From positions 558,001 through 622,000 of the forward strand of contig JAEHOE010000037.1 of assembly GCA_016858145.1 (NCBI GenBank): a DNA stretch of 64,000 nucleotides, given 5' to 3'. Within the stretch, counting starts at the first letter, position 1. Each line of letters opens with the position of its first letter. The DNA comes from Edaphochlamys debaryana. Its lineage: Eukaryota; Chlorophyta; Chlorophyceae; Chlamydomonadales. The translations under genes and the position numbers were made by a program. The notes under the pieces were generated by a model. The model saw only the letters and a program-made list of their open reading frames with translations. It was not told the DNA's origin and did not search any database. Shown piece after piece: positions 23,227 through 34,800 of the stretch.

Positions 23227-24764
23227 ATGCAGTCATCGCGACTTGCCGCCAGCAGCTCGCGCGGATGGCAGCCCTTGGCGCATGCAAGGACTGCATACAG
23301 ACCACAACTGCGAGCAGGTCGCCGCAAACTTGCAACCCACGCGTCTGGAGTGACTGCCACAGCGCCTCCCTCCGCCCCCACGGTTATGACCTCCTTTCCC
23401 GAGCACCTGAGCCCAGCAGTCCTAAGCAACGGCCTCCTGTTGGTCGACAAGCCCCCAGACTGGCAGGTGCGTGTGTTCCGAGGCACCTTTGCGACTCACC
23501 AAAGTTGAAAACCCTGCAGGTGCCCGGCCCTGCAGACGCCGTAGCCGGGGCGTTCGCCCACACGCCCCCCCCCCCGCCGTTGTCCACACGCCCCCACGAC
23601 CGCCGCAGGTACAGGAGGTGGTGGCCTCCGTACGCCGCGCGAGTGGTGCCGCCCGACTGGCCTCCCTCGCGCCCCTGGATGCCTGTGCGAGCGGGCTGTT
23701 GCTGATAGCCTTCGGCGCAGCGGCCTCCACCATGGCAGCCCGCGTGGAGGCGGCGCCCAAGCGCTACGAAGGCACCGTACGTCTGGGCGCCGCGTCAAAT
23801 ACCTTCGACGTGCGCGGCGATAGCTACGTGCCGTACTCCTTGCCGTGTGCGCACGTGACCGGTGGGTTTTGAGGATGGGAACGGGCGTGCGTACGGCTGC
23901 GCTGGAGGCCCAGGCTACTGACGTGACCGACTACCAGGAGGGCGAAGGCGAAGCCCTTGCCGCATGGAAGCTGTGGGGATCTGTACGAGCCGCTCGACCG
24001 TCGGCCTGGCACGTAGGGCACCTGCTGAACCGATGCAGTATTGTTGCTGGCGCCCGCCCTTCAGACGAGGACATTGCAGATGCGGCTGCCAGCATGGCCT
24101 CGGGCCCCTCCACGTCAGCTGCTCCCGAGGGCGGGCCCAGCGGGGCCCAGGCCAATGCGGGCGTGCGGCTGGTGCTGCCGGAGCGCCACCGCCTGCGGGC
24201 GCTGCCGGGGGCTGCGGGGCGGTACCTAGAGGAAGACGCGGGCGGAGGCATGTGGGTCGAGGAGGGGGAAGGGGAGGATGGGCAAGCGGCGACTGAGGGC
24301 CGGAACACCGCCAGGGTGCGGACGCGCACGATGCGAGGCACATGTTTGTTAGATGCTTGGCCGCAGGGCCCGCCTCATGCTCTGGCGCGTTGAACTGACC
24401 CGGCGAACCTGACTGCACTGGCATCGCTCTTGGCTTCAATCCCTCCTTTCGTCCCTGCCGCCCTGCCTGCAGCCGCACCTCCCCGCTGCGCGTGCTGGAC
24501 TTCAGAGCATGGCGCTGCCTAGACGAGGCCCCTGCAAGCGGCGCGCCAGGGAGGGAGAGCGGCAGCTGTGTTAGTGTGGGCTTCTCGATGCAAATTGCCG
24601 GCCGGGGCCATGTGCGGTCCCTGCTTGCCATGTACGGGAGGCGGCTGCGCACCTCGGCTTGTCTGGAGGAGCTCCGTCGCACTGCGGTCGGGGGCTTGGA
24701 GGTGGCGGATGCGTGGGCGCTGGAGGCACTGCTGCCGGCGCTGGAGCGGTATGGAAGGGAGTGA
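23227..24764 (+). CDS. TruB-like tRNA pseudouridine synthase, probably organelle-targeted
   Basis: Likely exons are 23227-23466, 23609-23827, 23938 to about 24230-24315, and 24473-24764. The donor of exon 3 is unresolved because the only donor that closes the frame cleanly is GTACCT near 24222. The N-terminus (MQSSRLAASSSRGWQPLAH, then RRKLATHASG) looks like a chloroplast or mitochondrial transit peptide. TruB marks are NGLLLVDKPPDWQ, LAPLDACASGLL (holding the catalytic Asp), YEGTVRLGAASNTFDVRGD and the C-terminal GFSMQIAGRGHVRSLL with LEELRRTAVGGLEVADAW. In bacteria the enzyme makes pseudouridine 55 in tRNA. The usual GHAGTLDPLATG motif is altered to ASLAPLDACASG with the Asp kept. The middle of the catalytic domain looks divergent and Glu/Gly-rich. 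Confidence 0.75.
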
Positions 24765-25967
24765 AGGTGCGGGGTATGCTACTACGGACCGGTACTGGCG
24801 GTCGGTTGCTGACATAGACGTGCGCACAGACTAGAAGGGCGCGGCAAAGCACGAGGGGGCAGCAAAGCACGCAGGCCGCAGGGCCGCTACCAACCTCTGG
24901 GGGATAAGAGCCGTGTACCAAAAGCGTTTCTTTGCGAGGGGTCCGTCGTTGTTGGGTGGTACGCGGAGCTGAGTGACAAGCTTTGGTCTGTGGCTCTGTA
25001 TATCGGTTGGCTTCGCTATGTGCCGTGGGCCACGGAGCTGGGAAGCAGAGGGCAGGGGGGGCAGGGAGAAGGCAAGGGCACAGCAGGGGGAAAGGGGACG
25101 CGGAGGTGCGGCGAAGCGGTCAGCAAGGGGCGGGGCAGGCCGCCTCAGCTGCTGCGGTTCTGCGTCTCGGTGAGGCCTCCACATCCGGGGTGCAAGGATA
25201 TTGGGTGTCGGGCCATGGGCGTGGTCGCTGGCGCTGGGGTCGCTGGCTCTAACGGCGAGGAGGCACTCGGGAAGGTCCGGCTAAGGTGTGCCCGGCGCTG
25301 TTGCTAGCTGCACAGACGGCTCTAGCAGCAGGATTGGGGGCTGTGGGGGCCGAGTGTGGACGGACGCTGCCGCGTGACCGACACAGGCTGGTGGCGGGGG
25401 ACGGCGAGTAGCTTGGGATCTTATAGAGCAGTATTGTATTGATCGACAAGTTTCTTCCCAGAAGGGGGGTTTTGCGCGGCCGTGCCACGGATGCCAGGGT
25501 TAGACGCCAGCGTTTCGACCCGTACTGGGGCAGTCGGGGAGCGCCCGTCTGGTGGACCGTTCCGCGCCGGCTATACTTAGTATACCGTATCGAAGACAAC
25601 GCGTGCCAACGCGTGCCAACGCGTGCGTGCGTATCGCGGGGCAGGGTGGAGTCGTTCGATCGGCTAGCGGCCTGCGCTTACTCTTCTAGCACCGTTTCTA
25701 AGGCCAACGCCGACTTTAGTGTTGCTGTAAGAAGCTCCTGGGGCCCAGGGCCGCTCTGCGGCCAAGAGTAGGGCCAGGCGTCGTCTCAGCGTAAGCGAGG
25801 GTGAGTTTCCCTGCCTCTTCCTGGCTTTTCCTGGCGTCCGAATGGCTGCCATGTATCGCTGCTGGTGGCAAAGGGTAAGCGGGGGCCGCTTCGGCTTTGT
25901 TCACGGACCGCCATGGCCCACGCAGGTTTTCCTGGTCCTGGTGGTCGGCAACCTCAAGTACGCGACC
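24765..25967. other. Intergenic spacer
   Basis: No supported gene. It contains an open frame around 24983-25307 of G-rich, repetitive composition that I do not credit. There is also a short 10-bp tandem repeat at 25597-25628 and a small palindrome TATACTTAGTATA at about 25571. An in-frame ATG at 25842 followed by a 51-nt GT-AG gap (25875-25925) could be an alternative upstream start of the kinase gene. Confidence 0.4.
25597..25628. repeat. Three-copy 10-bp tandem repeat (GCGTGCCAAC)
   Basis: ACGCGTGCCA repeats with a 10-bp period, followed by GTGCGTGCG, upstream of the kinase gene. Confidence 0.7.
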
Positions 25968-28900
25968 ATGGATGCATCGTACCAGCTCGACCCACGCTGG
26001 CTGCGGCCGGCCCAACAGCAGCAGCAGCAGCAAGGTCAGGGAGCACAACCACAGACGCCTCCGGGCGGCTCTCGCCAGGGCTCAATCGGTGGCCGGGACA
26101 ACTCCTTTCGGCGGCCACCGAGCCATCAAGACAGCTTCAGAAATGACACGAGCTCCATGTCCATTGTCTTCAACGCAAACTGGGTTAGAATATTGAACCC
26201 CATCGGCGAGGGAGCCTTCTCCCGCGTGTATGAGGGCATTTACACCAACCCGGACACGCTGGAGGAGAGCGTGGTGGCCGTGAAAATCCTCAAGAAGAAC
26301 ATGCTCAAACGCCGCTCGGACTGCCTCCGGTTTATTAAGGAGGCAAAGATTATGACAAAGATCTGCCACAGGTGGGCGAGGTGGTGGGGGGAGGTGTCCA
26401 AGCGCGCGTGAGCGGGTGGGCGGGGAGGGGAAGACGGGTTGCCGGCATGCCTGGCATGTCTCGCGCCGACACGCGCACGCCGGCCTAGCCAGCCTCATGA
26501 GCACCTTGCGGAACCTCAACTGCTCCTGTACTTCTCTCCTCAGACTGGCCTCTCTGGCGTTTTCACCTCCCCTGGCCCTCTCGGCCCCCCCCATGTGTAT
26601 CGAGTGTCCATCTCACTCCTTCCCCCCCTGTCCGCCCGCCCCTATCCCCCCCTGTCCGCCCGCCTCTATCCCTCCCCCAGGAACATCGTGGCTTGCTACG
26701 GCATCGGCAAGTATGACGATGAGGACGAGCAGAACCCCGGGTCGCTCTTCATCGTGCAGGAGCTCGTGCGGGGAGGCAACCTGCTGCACAAGGTGGGGGC
26801 GGCCCGCCGACGGCTCCTGCGGCGCGTGACTCACGCATCCCCACATCCCCACCCATTTCCCCCCGGACTGCGCTCCTCTTTGGGAGCCCCACCGCCCTTT
26901 CGGAGTCCCCGCCACCAGCCCCACCCCCAACACTGGCTTCCGCTCCTACTTCTTGCCCCCCAGGTGTACAAGCAAATGCTGAACCGGCACAAGTGCGTGT
27001 ACACCAGCGCCGAGGCGCTCGAGTGGCTGTGCGACGTGGCGTCCGGCATGCAGTACCTGCACAGCACCAGGTGCGGGGGTGCGACACGGGGCATTGGCGG
27101 TGCGGTGCTGATGACTCGCCAGGGCGCCCCACGCACATGCCGCCCGCAGCACTCAACCCGTGTTTCCGCATCCCAGCCGGTTGGTCTCCCCCTCTGCGCT
27201 CCCTCCACGCCCCTTGTTGCTCCCTCTTCCACCCCCCACCCCCCAGCGAGATCAAGCCCATGATCATCCACCGCGACCTCAAGCTGGAGAACATCATGCT
27301 CATGCCGGACGAGGGCGGCCCCACAGGCACCATCGCCAAGCTGGTGGACTTCGGGCTACACAAGGTGCGGGCGGACGCGTTTGTGGTAGCCGGCAATGCT
27401 CAAGGTTCCTCTGGTTACCTGTAACCTAGGCTCCGCCGGGCTGTGGCCGGTACGGACGTGCGACATAGACAGTCTCCCCTCCTCCCCTCCTCCACCCCTT
27501 CACCTCCTCAACCTCCCCCCCTTCCCCGCAGGTGATTGACGACCGCATCAAGAAGGTCGTCAAGCGCGTCATGTCGGAGGCCAACATGGGGGGCATGCTG
27601 GCGCGGCGGCACATGCAGCAGCAGCAGGCGCAGGGCGAGGTGGGTGGGGCGCAGGCGTGTGCTGGCGGGGGCTCCGCTGGTGCGGGTTTTGGGTGCGTTG
27701 CGACGCCCGGGTTCGCTCCGCCGGGGTGTGGCAATCTGCAAAACCTGCGCGGCCGCTCCTCCTCCCTCGCTGTTCCCGTGTTGTCCAGGTGGGCGAGGAG
27801 GAGGACGAGCTGGAGGCGGCCCTGGCGCAGCAGCGGCGTGAGCAGGCGGCCATGATGGTAGCGACGGCGGCGGGGCCGGGGCCGGCGGCGGCCTCGGGCA
27901 GCGCCTCGCCCGGCTCTCGCCTGCGCCGCGCGGCCGGCGACATGGGCTCCTCCAACACCATGCCTGCCGTGTCGGAGGACGGGGAGGAGGAGGCGGCCGG
28001 CGGGGAGGCCGCGGAGGCCTCTGGGAGCGCCGCCGGCGCCAACGGCAGCGCCGCGTTCTCGCGCTCGCCGCTCAGCCGGGTGGCGGCGGCGGGCGACGCG
28101 GGGGCCGAGGGCGGCGACGGCGCGGGGCCCATGCCGGGGACCGCGGATCCGGTCCGGCGGCTGCGCGCGCCGCCCAAGAAGCAGAACTCGATGCAGAAGC
28201 TCATGGCTAAGATGAAGGAGATTAAGCTCCGGGTCACGGGCAAGATGGGGCCAGAGGGCGAGGCGGCGGCCGGTGGCCCGGCGGCGGCCGCTAGCTCCAC
28301 GTCGCCGCCCAAGGAGGGCGAGGCCAGCAGGCCCGCGGCGCCGGCCTCTGCCGCCAGCACGGCCTCCGCTAGCGCCGCCGCGCCTGGCGGCGCCGCGGTC
28401 TCGGCCGAGGATGCGGACAAGGCGGCCAAGATCGCGGCCAACGAGCAGCTGCTGAACAAGCTCATCCAGCAGCAGAATTCCACCATGGCGGCGGCGGAGA
28501 AGGCGCAGGTGGGGCTGGTGGTGGCGGCGATGCTGCTGGTGCTGCTAGGGCGCGCAAGGGGGCGGCTAGCGCGGCGTCTTGGGTGTTGGGAGGGCGGCGG
28601 GGAGGCCGCACGCCGCCTTGGGAGCATGCGGCGGATGCCTATAGTACTGCTCTGCTCCCCCTGATTGCCCTGCCCCCGTGGCCCAACGTTCCCTCCCCCT
28701 CCTTCTCACCCCCTCTTCCCCCCGCCCCCAACCCCAACCCAGATCATGGACGACCTGGGCATCATGGCGGGCCCCGCGGCCTCGGAGAAGAAGCGCGCGC
28801 CGCCGCGGAGGGCCGTGACGTGGGTCAACGAAGTCAGGTGCGCGGGAGCGGACTGCGAGTTGCCGGGGCAGGGGACGCGGCGGGGATATATGATGCAGAG

Positions 28901-29932
28901 TGGGCAGGAACGGGTCAGTGTTACACACGGTCATGCATTCCGGGGGCAGCACCGGCGGTGTCCCTTCAATACCGCCGGTCTGATGCACCACCGCCCTGCC
29001 TGTCCCTCCCTCCCCCTGTCCGCCCAGGTACAACCTCACGGAGGCCGTGGGCTCGTGGGCTTACATGGCACCGGAGGTGGTCCTGGGGCAGCCCTACAAT
29101 GAGAAGGTCGACGTGTTCAGGTGCGGCCGCAGGGCGGCTTGGGGCTTGACCTCAGGGCCGGGGGAGCGTGGCGGGGTGTGGGGCGCGGCTCGGTCGGCTG
29201 CATCGTGGCATCAGCACTGTGCCGCGTCCTGCTCTCCAACGGAGCCCCTGCGTGTGGCCACTCCCGTCCTCCCGCGCAGCTTCGGCGTGATCCTGTTCGA
29301 GGTGCTGAACCGCAAGCTGATGCTGGTGGACGAGATCAAGAACGACCCGCGCAAGGACGCGCAGGTGGGGAGCAGGAAGGGTAACGGCAAGCACGTGGGC
29401 GGTTCCAGTGCGCGCTTAGGAGGCCCTCCTGAAGGGCCAAGGGCACCCCAGCGCCAGGAGCTTCAAGGGTGACAGGATCAACGCCCATCGCTTGCGTTCG
29501 CGCACGCCACCTGCTTGAACTTATCCCCCCTTACGACCCCGCTCCTGCTCCCCCGCCCGGCCAGGCCTACGCCGAGCGAGTGGCTCGAGGCTTCCGCCCG
29601 GAGATCCCCAAGCGCTGGCCCGACGAGCTGCGCGAGCTCATCAGCATGTGCTGGGCGCAGGTGGGCGGCCGGCGCGGCACGGCACGCGGGCACGGCACGG
29701 GCCGTCGCGCAGCAGCGAGCGTTCCGTGTGGCGCTTTTGCCCCTACCGCCCGATGCCCGCCACCGCACTGCGATGGCCTCACGTGACATCGGTCTGATAC
29801 TGTGTTCCGCAGGACCCGCACCTGCGCCCCAACTTCACGGCCGTGGTGGACATGCTGGAGGAGGTGGTCAACAGCGGCTGCGTTTCCAAGCTGGACATCA
29901 TGTACTGGAGCCGGCCCGGGGGCTTCGCGTGA
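25968..29932 (+). CDS. Tyrosine-kinase-like (TKL) Ser/Thr protein kinase with a ~308-residue activation-segment insertion
   Basis: Eleven exons: 25968-26371, 26681-26792, 26964-27070, 27247-27364, 27532-27639, 27789-28508, 28743-28837, 29028-29120, 29280-29364, 29565-29660, 29813-29932; 685 aa, phases close. After a Gln-rich N-terminus come the Gly-rich loop GEGAFSRVYEG (about residue 80), VVAVKIL (Lys 106), IIHRDLKLEN, VDFGLHK (about 245), then a long insert, and only at about 564-571 SWAYMAPEVV, followed by KVDVFSFGVILFEVL and the terminal kinase helices. All catalytic residues are present. The insert is mostly one 720-nt exon rich in Ala/Gly/Ser/Glu, with a basic patch (RAPPKKQNSMQKLMAKMKEI). 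Start 25968 has a good context (GCGACCATGG); 25842 is an alternative. Substrates are unknown. Confidence 0.88.
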
Positions 29933-31815
29933 GGAGGGACGCTGCTGAGGCGCGTGACACGAGGCCAGGCACGCAGGAGGGGCTGCAGACCTAGTACGTG
30001 CAGCTGGAGAACGGCAGGGGACAGGAGCGCTCTGGGGCACTAGGCCCTGGGGGCGCACACGCTCTGGCGCCGCCTCGGGAGTATGAGGCAGACAGCCGCG
30101 CTCGCGCGCCTCCAGACAATGGCGTGTTTGGAGCGCAGACAGATCAGGGCTGCGTGCAGCCATTGGCAGGGGTATGACTGAGGGCAGCAAATAAATCAAG
30201 GTATCTCCGAGAGGGGCGCCTGAAGAGAGGCAGCTTCCGTAGGCAACCGCAGTAGTGCGGCAGGGCCTATGGGCCCGTTGTCGGGGGAGAGGTTTGTCGG
30301 TGGGAAGCAGGCAGCCGGGAAGTGCTTTGCAGAGAGGTACCGTAAGGGGGGGTTGCGTCCACCTTTGGGTGTGGGCAGTCGAGTGGGTGAGGAAGGTGAG
30401 GCACGGTGTGGGCTGCGCAAGAGTCATTGTTATGGTGCCGTCTTACGTTACGTACTCTATTCCAAAAGGTCGTGGTTTGTCCGTCGCCTTCATCGTTAGC
30501 GGTTGGGCCGTTGGTTTGGCGGCTGAGCGCGGAATGGCGGCCTGTCGCCTTACAAACTCAACTTACAAGGCAAGGCTATCCGCTTGCGGCGGCCCAGCTC
30601 GACTCACAAAAGAAGGCGAGGCTGTTCGGCGAAGTAGGGTGTTGATCGTGGCAACTGACTTGACGAAGCTAACAGACGAGCGATGGCAGCCCAAAAACCT
30701 GGTGTCAGGGCTGTGCCTGCGGTGGGCCGCGTCCTGCTGTCGTATACGTGTTACGCTGCGGTTGCGGGCGGGGGCAGGTAGGAACAGGGGCCCCACCTGA
30801 GTGGGACAATGACCCTGGGGCGGGTTGAAGGGGCTGTGGACACGCGCTCAGCTTCAGTTCTATGTGGAGCGCGCTGGATGCAGATGTGTACCTATGCTGG
30901 GCAGTTTTGCTGTGTACGGGATGGCGGGTCGGCTGCATAGTACCGGTACACTGAAGGCAGCGGGAGTTCATGTCGAGCAATGAGCCGCACCACTGTGTTG
31001 TTGCATGGCCCGGGGCGCGCACGCCGTTATCCTGTGTGAGCAGGGGGCACTCGGTTCAGTCGTGTCCATCCCTTGCGAGGCACATCACTTGCGAGGCAGT
31101 AACTACGGTGTGTTGTCGTGATGCCGTGTAACTTGTTTGCCCGCTGATGGACTTCAGGGCAGGACCCGCTCGAGCCGCCAGGCTTTGACCTGGCCTCGGA
31201 GTCCTCCTCAGGCCCTGCGGCCCCGTGCCCCCGTCACCATAAACCGGCTGCAGCGCGCCAGCGCCAGGGGAACAACCCCACCTGGGGGGTGGGGGCTAGC
31301 TACGTGGCGAACAACAGTGAAGCGAGGGTCTATGAGACAGGGATAGGGAAATCATGCCGGGAATGCGGGCGGATGGGCGAGGGGTAACCTTGCGTGAAGC
31401 GGAATAGGTGGGCTCTCGGTACGGGAGGTATGAGATTTAGGACCGAAAGAGGCAGGGTTGTAGTGCACTATGCGGGGCCTGTGCGAGGCAGGTGGGCAGA
31501 TGGCGCAACGGTGCAAAGCGGCCAGGGGGGGCCAAGGAAGACTGGGGGCAGGCGGGCGGGTGGGGGGGGAGGCGACTCGAATGCAGGCCGTGCTAAACCG
31601 CTCGTCCGTGTATGGGACGGTCATACGGCCCAGCTTCCATGAGCCAGCCAGTTCCTATGCGTTAATACACCTTGAGGATTCATAGGGACAACATAATGGC
31701 CCTTAAGGACAAACGCCGTCGCTGAAATCCTGCCCAGGCTGGAGCGGGGCAAAAGTTGTTCGCACCACATCACATAAACCAATGTTGCCTATGCTGCCCT
31801 ATTAGCGCATAGAGA
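29933..31815. other. Intergenic spacer
   Basis: 1.9 kb with no supported gene. It holds AAATAAATC at about 30190, a TGTAA at 31127-31131 and a palindromic TACCGGTA at about 30944. Open frames here are G-rich and lack any recognisable motif or codon bias. Confidence 0.4.
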
Positions 31816-34800
31816 ATGATTGGCTGGGTAGGCTTCCTGTTGTTGGCCATGCAGGGCATGCCAGAGCCCGCTAGAGCGGGTGGCTTCTTCATCGCTGTGG
31901 AGTCTCACGCAGCCGACAGATTAGCCGTTGTGCTTAGCCCAGGTGCTCAAGCAACATCGGCGCAAGCTATCATCGATCGGCGCGCTTCGGGTCGCAACAC
32001 ACACAGCGACCGCCAACGCAGACGATCGCTAGCAGAGGAGGAGCCGACGAATCAAACAGAAGCGCAGCAGACAGCATTGTCGCTGCTGACAACGGCAACC
32101 CACCCGGACGTTGGCCTGGACCACCTGTACCAGCCCCTCATGAAGGAGTGCCACCCAGACTGCACAAAGCGGGGCAACTGCAACGCTGAGCTGGGCATAT
32201 GCGAGTGGGTTCTGCTCAAGGGCCTGCAAGGCGGGGGGGGAAGCCAGCAAAGGCGCTTGGGCAACGTCTGGTGGCCCTGTGGTGGACGGGGAAGCGCAGG
32301 CCGTTAGGGGCCTTCTACGATGCCAACGTTCCACAAGGACTAGGGCTGCCGATGTGCACTAGAGTGCCCAGCCTGACGCGACTAGGCACGCGCGAAGCGG
32401 CCCTCCGCCGTACCTCCCATGGGGTTTACTGGGGGCTTTACAGTCGGCAGCAACGGTAACTGCGGGACCGGCACAAGGGGCTGAGCTTCTTGCCGTTCCC
32501 CCTATCTTTCACAGGTGTCCGTTTGGCTACTCAGGTGGGCGGGTGGGCGACGGCCACCAGAACAGGGGGTCCCTTCTCTCAGCCTGCATGCACGGGCTTA
32601 ACCTCTCATCGCCCCGTGCAGGTCCCACCTGCGAGACGGCTGTCCTAGGTGGTAGGTTCACGTACGGCAGGCCTTGCGGGACTCCCTGGCCAGTGTTGAC
32701 TCCTGCCCCTAAGCTGGTGGCCTGGCCCCCCTGCCCTCCCCACCCCCTGCAGCCTGCCAAGTGGGACCCCTCAAGGAGCCAGACTTCGGAACCACAGTGC
32801 CCCGAAGCTGCGAGTGCATCCGCCAGGCAGGGAGGGGGGAGGTCCAGGACTGGGGGACCCTTAGACGGCTCGAGCGTTCCTTAGGTCTTGGGCTGAGCGA
32901 GGGGAGGAGGGGCCCGGCCCGGACTGTGGAGTCAGCAGGGCGAGGGAGGGACGGGCGGGGGGGTGAGAGCGCCAAAGTGAGGGTGGGGGAGCTTGAGAGG
33001 GCCACAGAGAGGGCCAAAGCGACTCTGTGTCTGGCATTGCAAGGCCCCACTTCAGTCCCACTACCCGCCCTACCTCTTACCTTGCTTCAGGCGTACCCAT
33101 TCTTCGGCTGCCCGGAATCGGTGAGTGTGGCGTTGGCCAGTCTGTGCCCATCCCGCTTGCCAGCCTGCTCTCTCGGAAGTATCTGCCGTGTCAGGGACGC
33201 CCACCGCTAAACACGTCTGTGGGGCGCAGGTCACGACATGCTCCCGCTTCTGGATGACATTGCACCACCGGCAGTCGTGCTATGAGGCGAGCAAGCCGTG
33301 GCTGGGAGCGGGGGCCAGTAGTCGTAGGCAGCGGCACATCCCAAGGGGAAGGGTGCAAAGGAAAGGGCAGGGCTGCGGGGCAGCACTCTGGATGGAAGAT
33401 TTCGGGGACTTGGCAACCGGGGCTGCTTGTTCGCCTGCCCGCAAACGCGCCCTCAAGCCCGCCCCTTTCCATTCTGCTGCCCTCTCCTCTCCGCTTCTGG
33501 GAGCAGTGGGTCGGGAAACCCGCGTCGGAGCAGGTGAGGTGGGGGCCTGGAGCCCTGGACGACGAGGGGTGCTCACCCTTTGCTTTTCCGCCCCTTCCCT
33601 ACCATAGCTTCCCTCATGTCTGGACCCAACCCCCTGCCTCTCGCCCGCCCGCCCCCGCAGTGGAGCAACGCACCCAACGAAACCGACCCCGCGGTGCAGC
33701 ACTTTGCCTTCCACGCCCACCAGAGCCTCACCACCTTCAAGCCGGCCACCGAGCAGCAGCGCATGCTGGGCTTCGGCTTCTACGGACAGTGAGTTGCCGA
33801 CGTGTCGGCTGATCTTGCTTGCACAGCGCACGCGCCTGCAGCGGCCGCATAGCTATCCGGAGCTGCGGTCAGGGGCTGCGTCGACAACTGCATAGGGTTC
33901 CGTTTGCGCCATGCTTTTGCACCAGCTGTGCGGCCTTGTGCCCTGGGGCGGCGCTAGTTGACCTGGACTGGAAAGGTGCGTGTCCGTGTGCGCGTGTGCG
34001 TGTGCGTCCGTCCTCCCCCAGGGCTTTCAAGGAGCTACCGCTGGACGCCTGCGGGATAACCCAATGCCACTTGCGCGGGTACTGCGTAAAGATGTACAAG
34101 GCAAGTCACCACTCCCTTCCGGGGGGTCCGCCACGGCCAGCGGCCCGGTCTCTGCTCAGCGGTGGATGGGTGGCGCGCGGGGCCTGAGCTGAGTGCAGCG
34201 CGCGAGAGCATGATATGGGCATCGCCTCTTTGCGAAACCCTGACGACCCTGCCCTCACCAGCCACACCCTCTCAACACTCCTGCCCTGCGCGCAGGAGAA
34301 CAAGGACGGGACGCACTCGCCGCAGGACCACGGCGCTCCCCACTGTATGGTAGGCCGATTGAATGGGATTGGCCTGGCCTTGAGCGCAGAGCCAGGGAGT
34401 GGCACCAGGGAAGGAGGCAGCCCCACGGTGACGCGCGTCCCCCTCCCACTCACGTCTTGGTCATGGCGCAACCCTCCCCGGTCCTGCCCGTGCCCCTGCA
34501 GTGCATGAAGGGCTACCAGGGGCACACGTGCGGGTGAGAGGGCGGCTTGCCACCAGGAGCTCCCAGCTAGCAGCATGGGCCCGATTAGGCTTGGTGGACA
34601 GTCTCGAGGAGCAACCCGGGCAGGTAGGAAACCCAATCCCGGCCGCCCTCTTGCCCTCGACGATGCAGGGAACCCATGCTCGGGCTCTGTCCGGGCGAGT
34701 GCCAGGGCCGCGGAACGTGTAACCGCGGCTTCTGCCACTGCAAGTGAGCTGATGGGGGTTCTGTCCTTGGTGATGTGGGGCAGTTGGAGTGGCCGAAATG

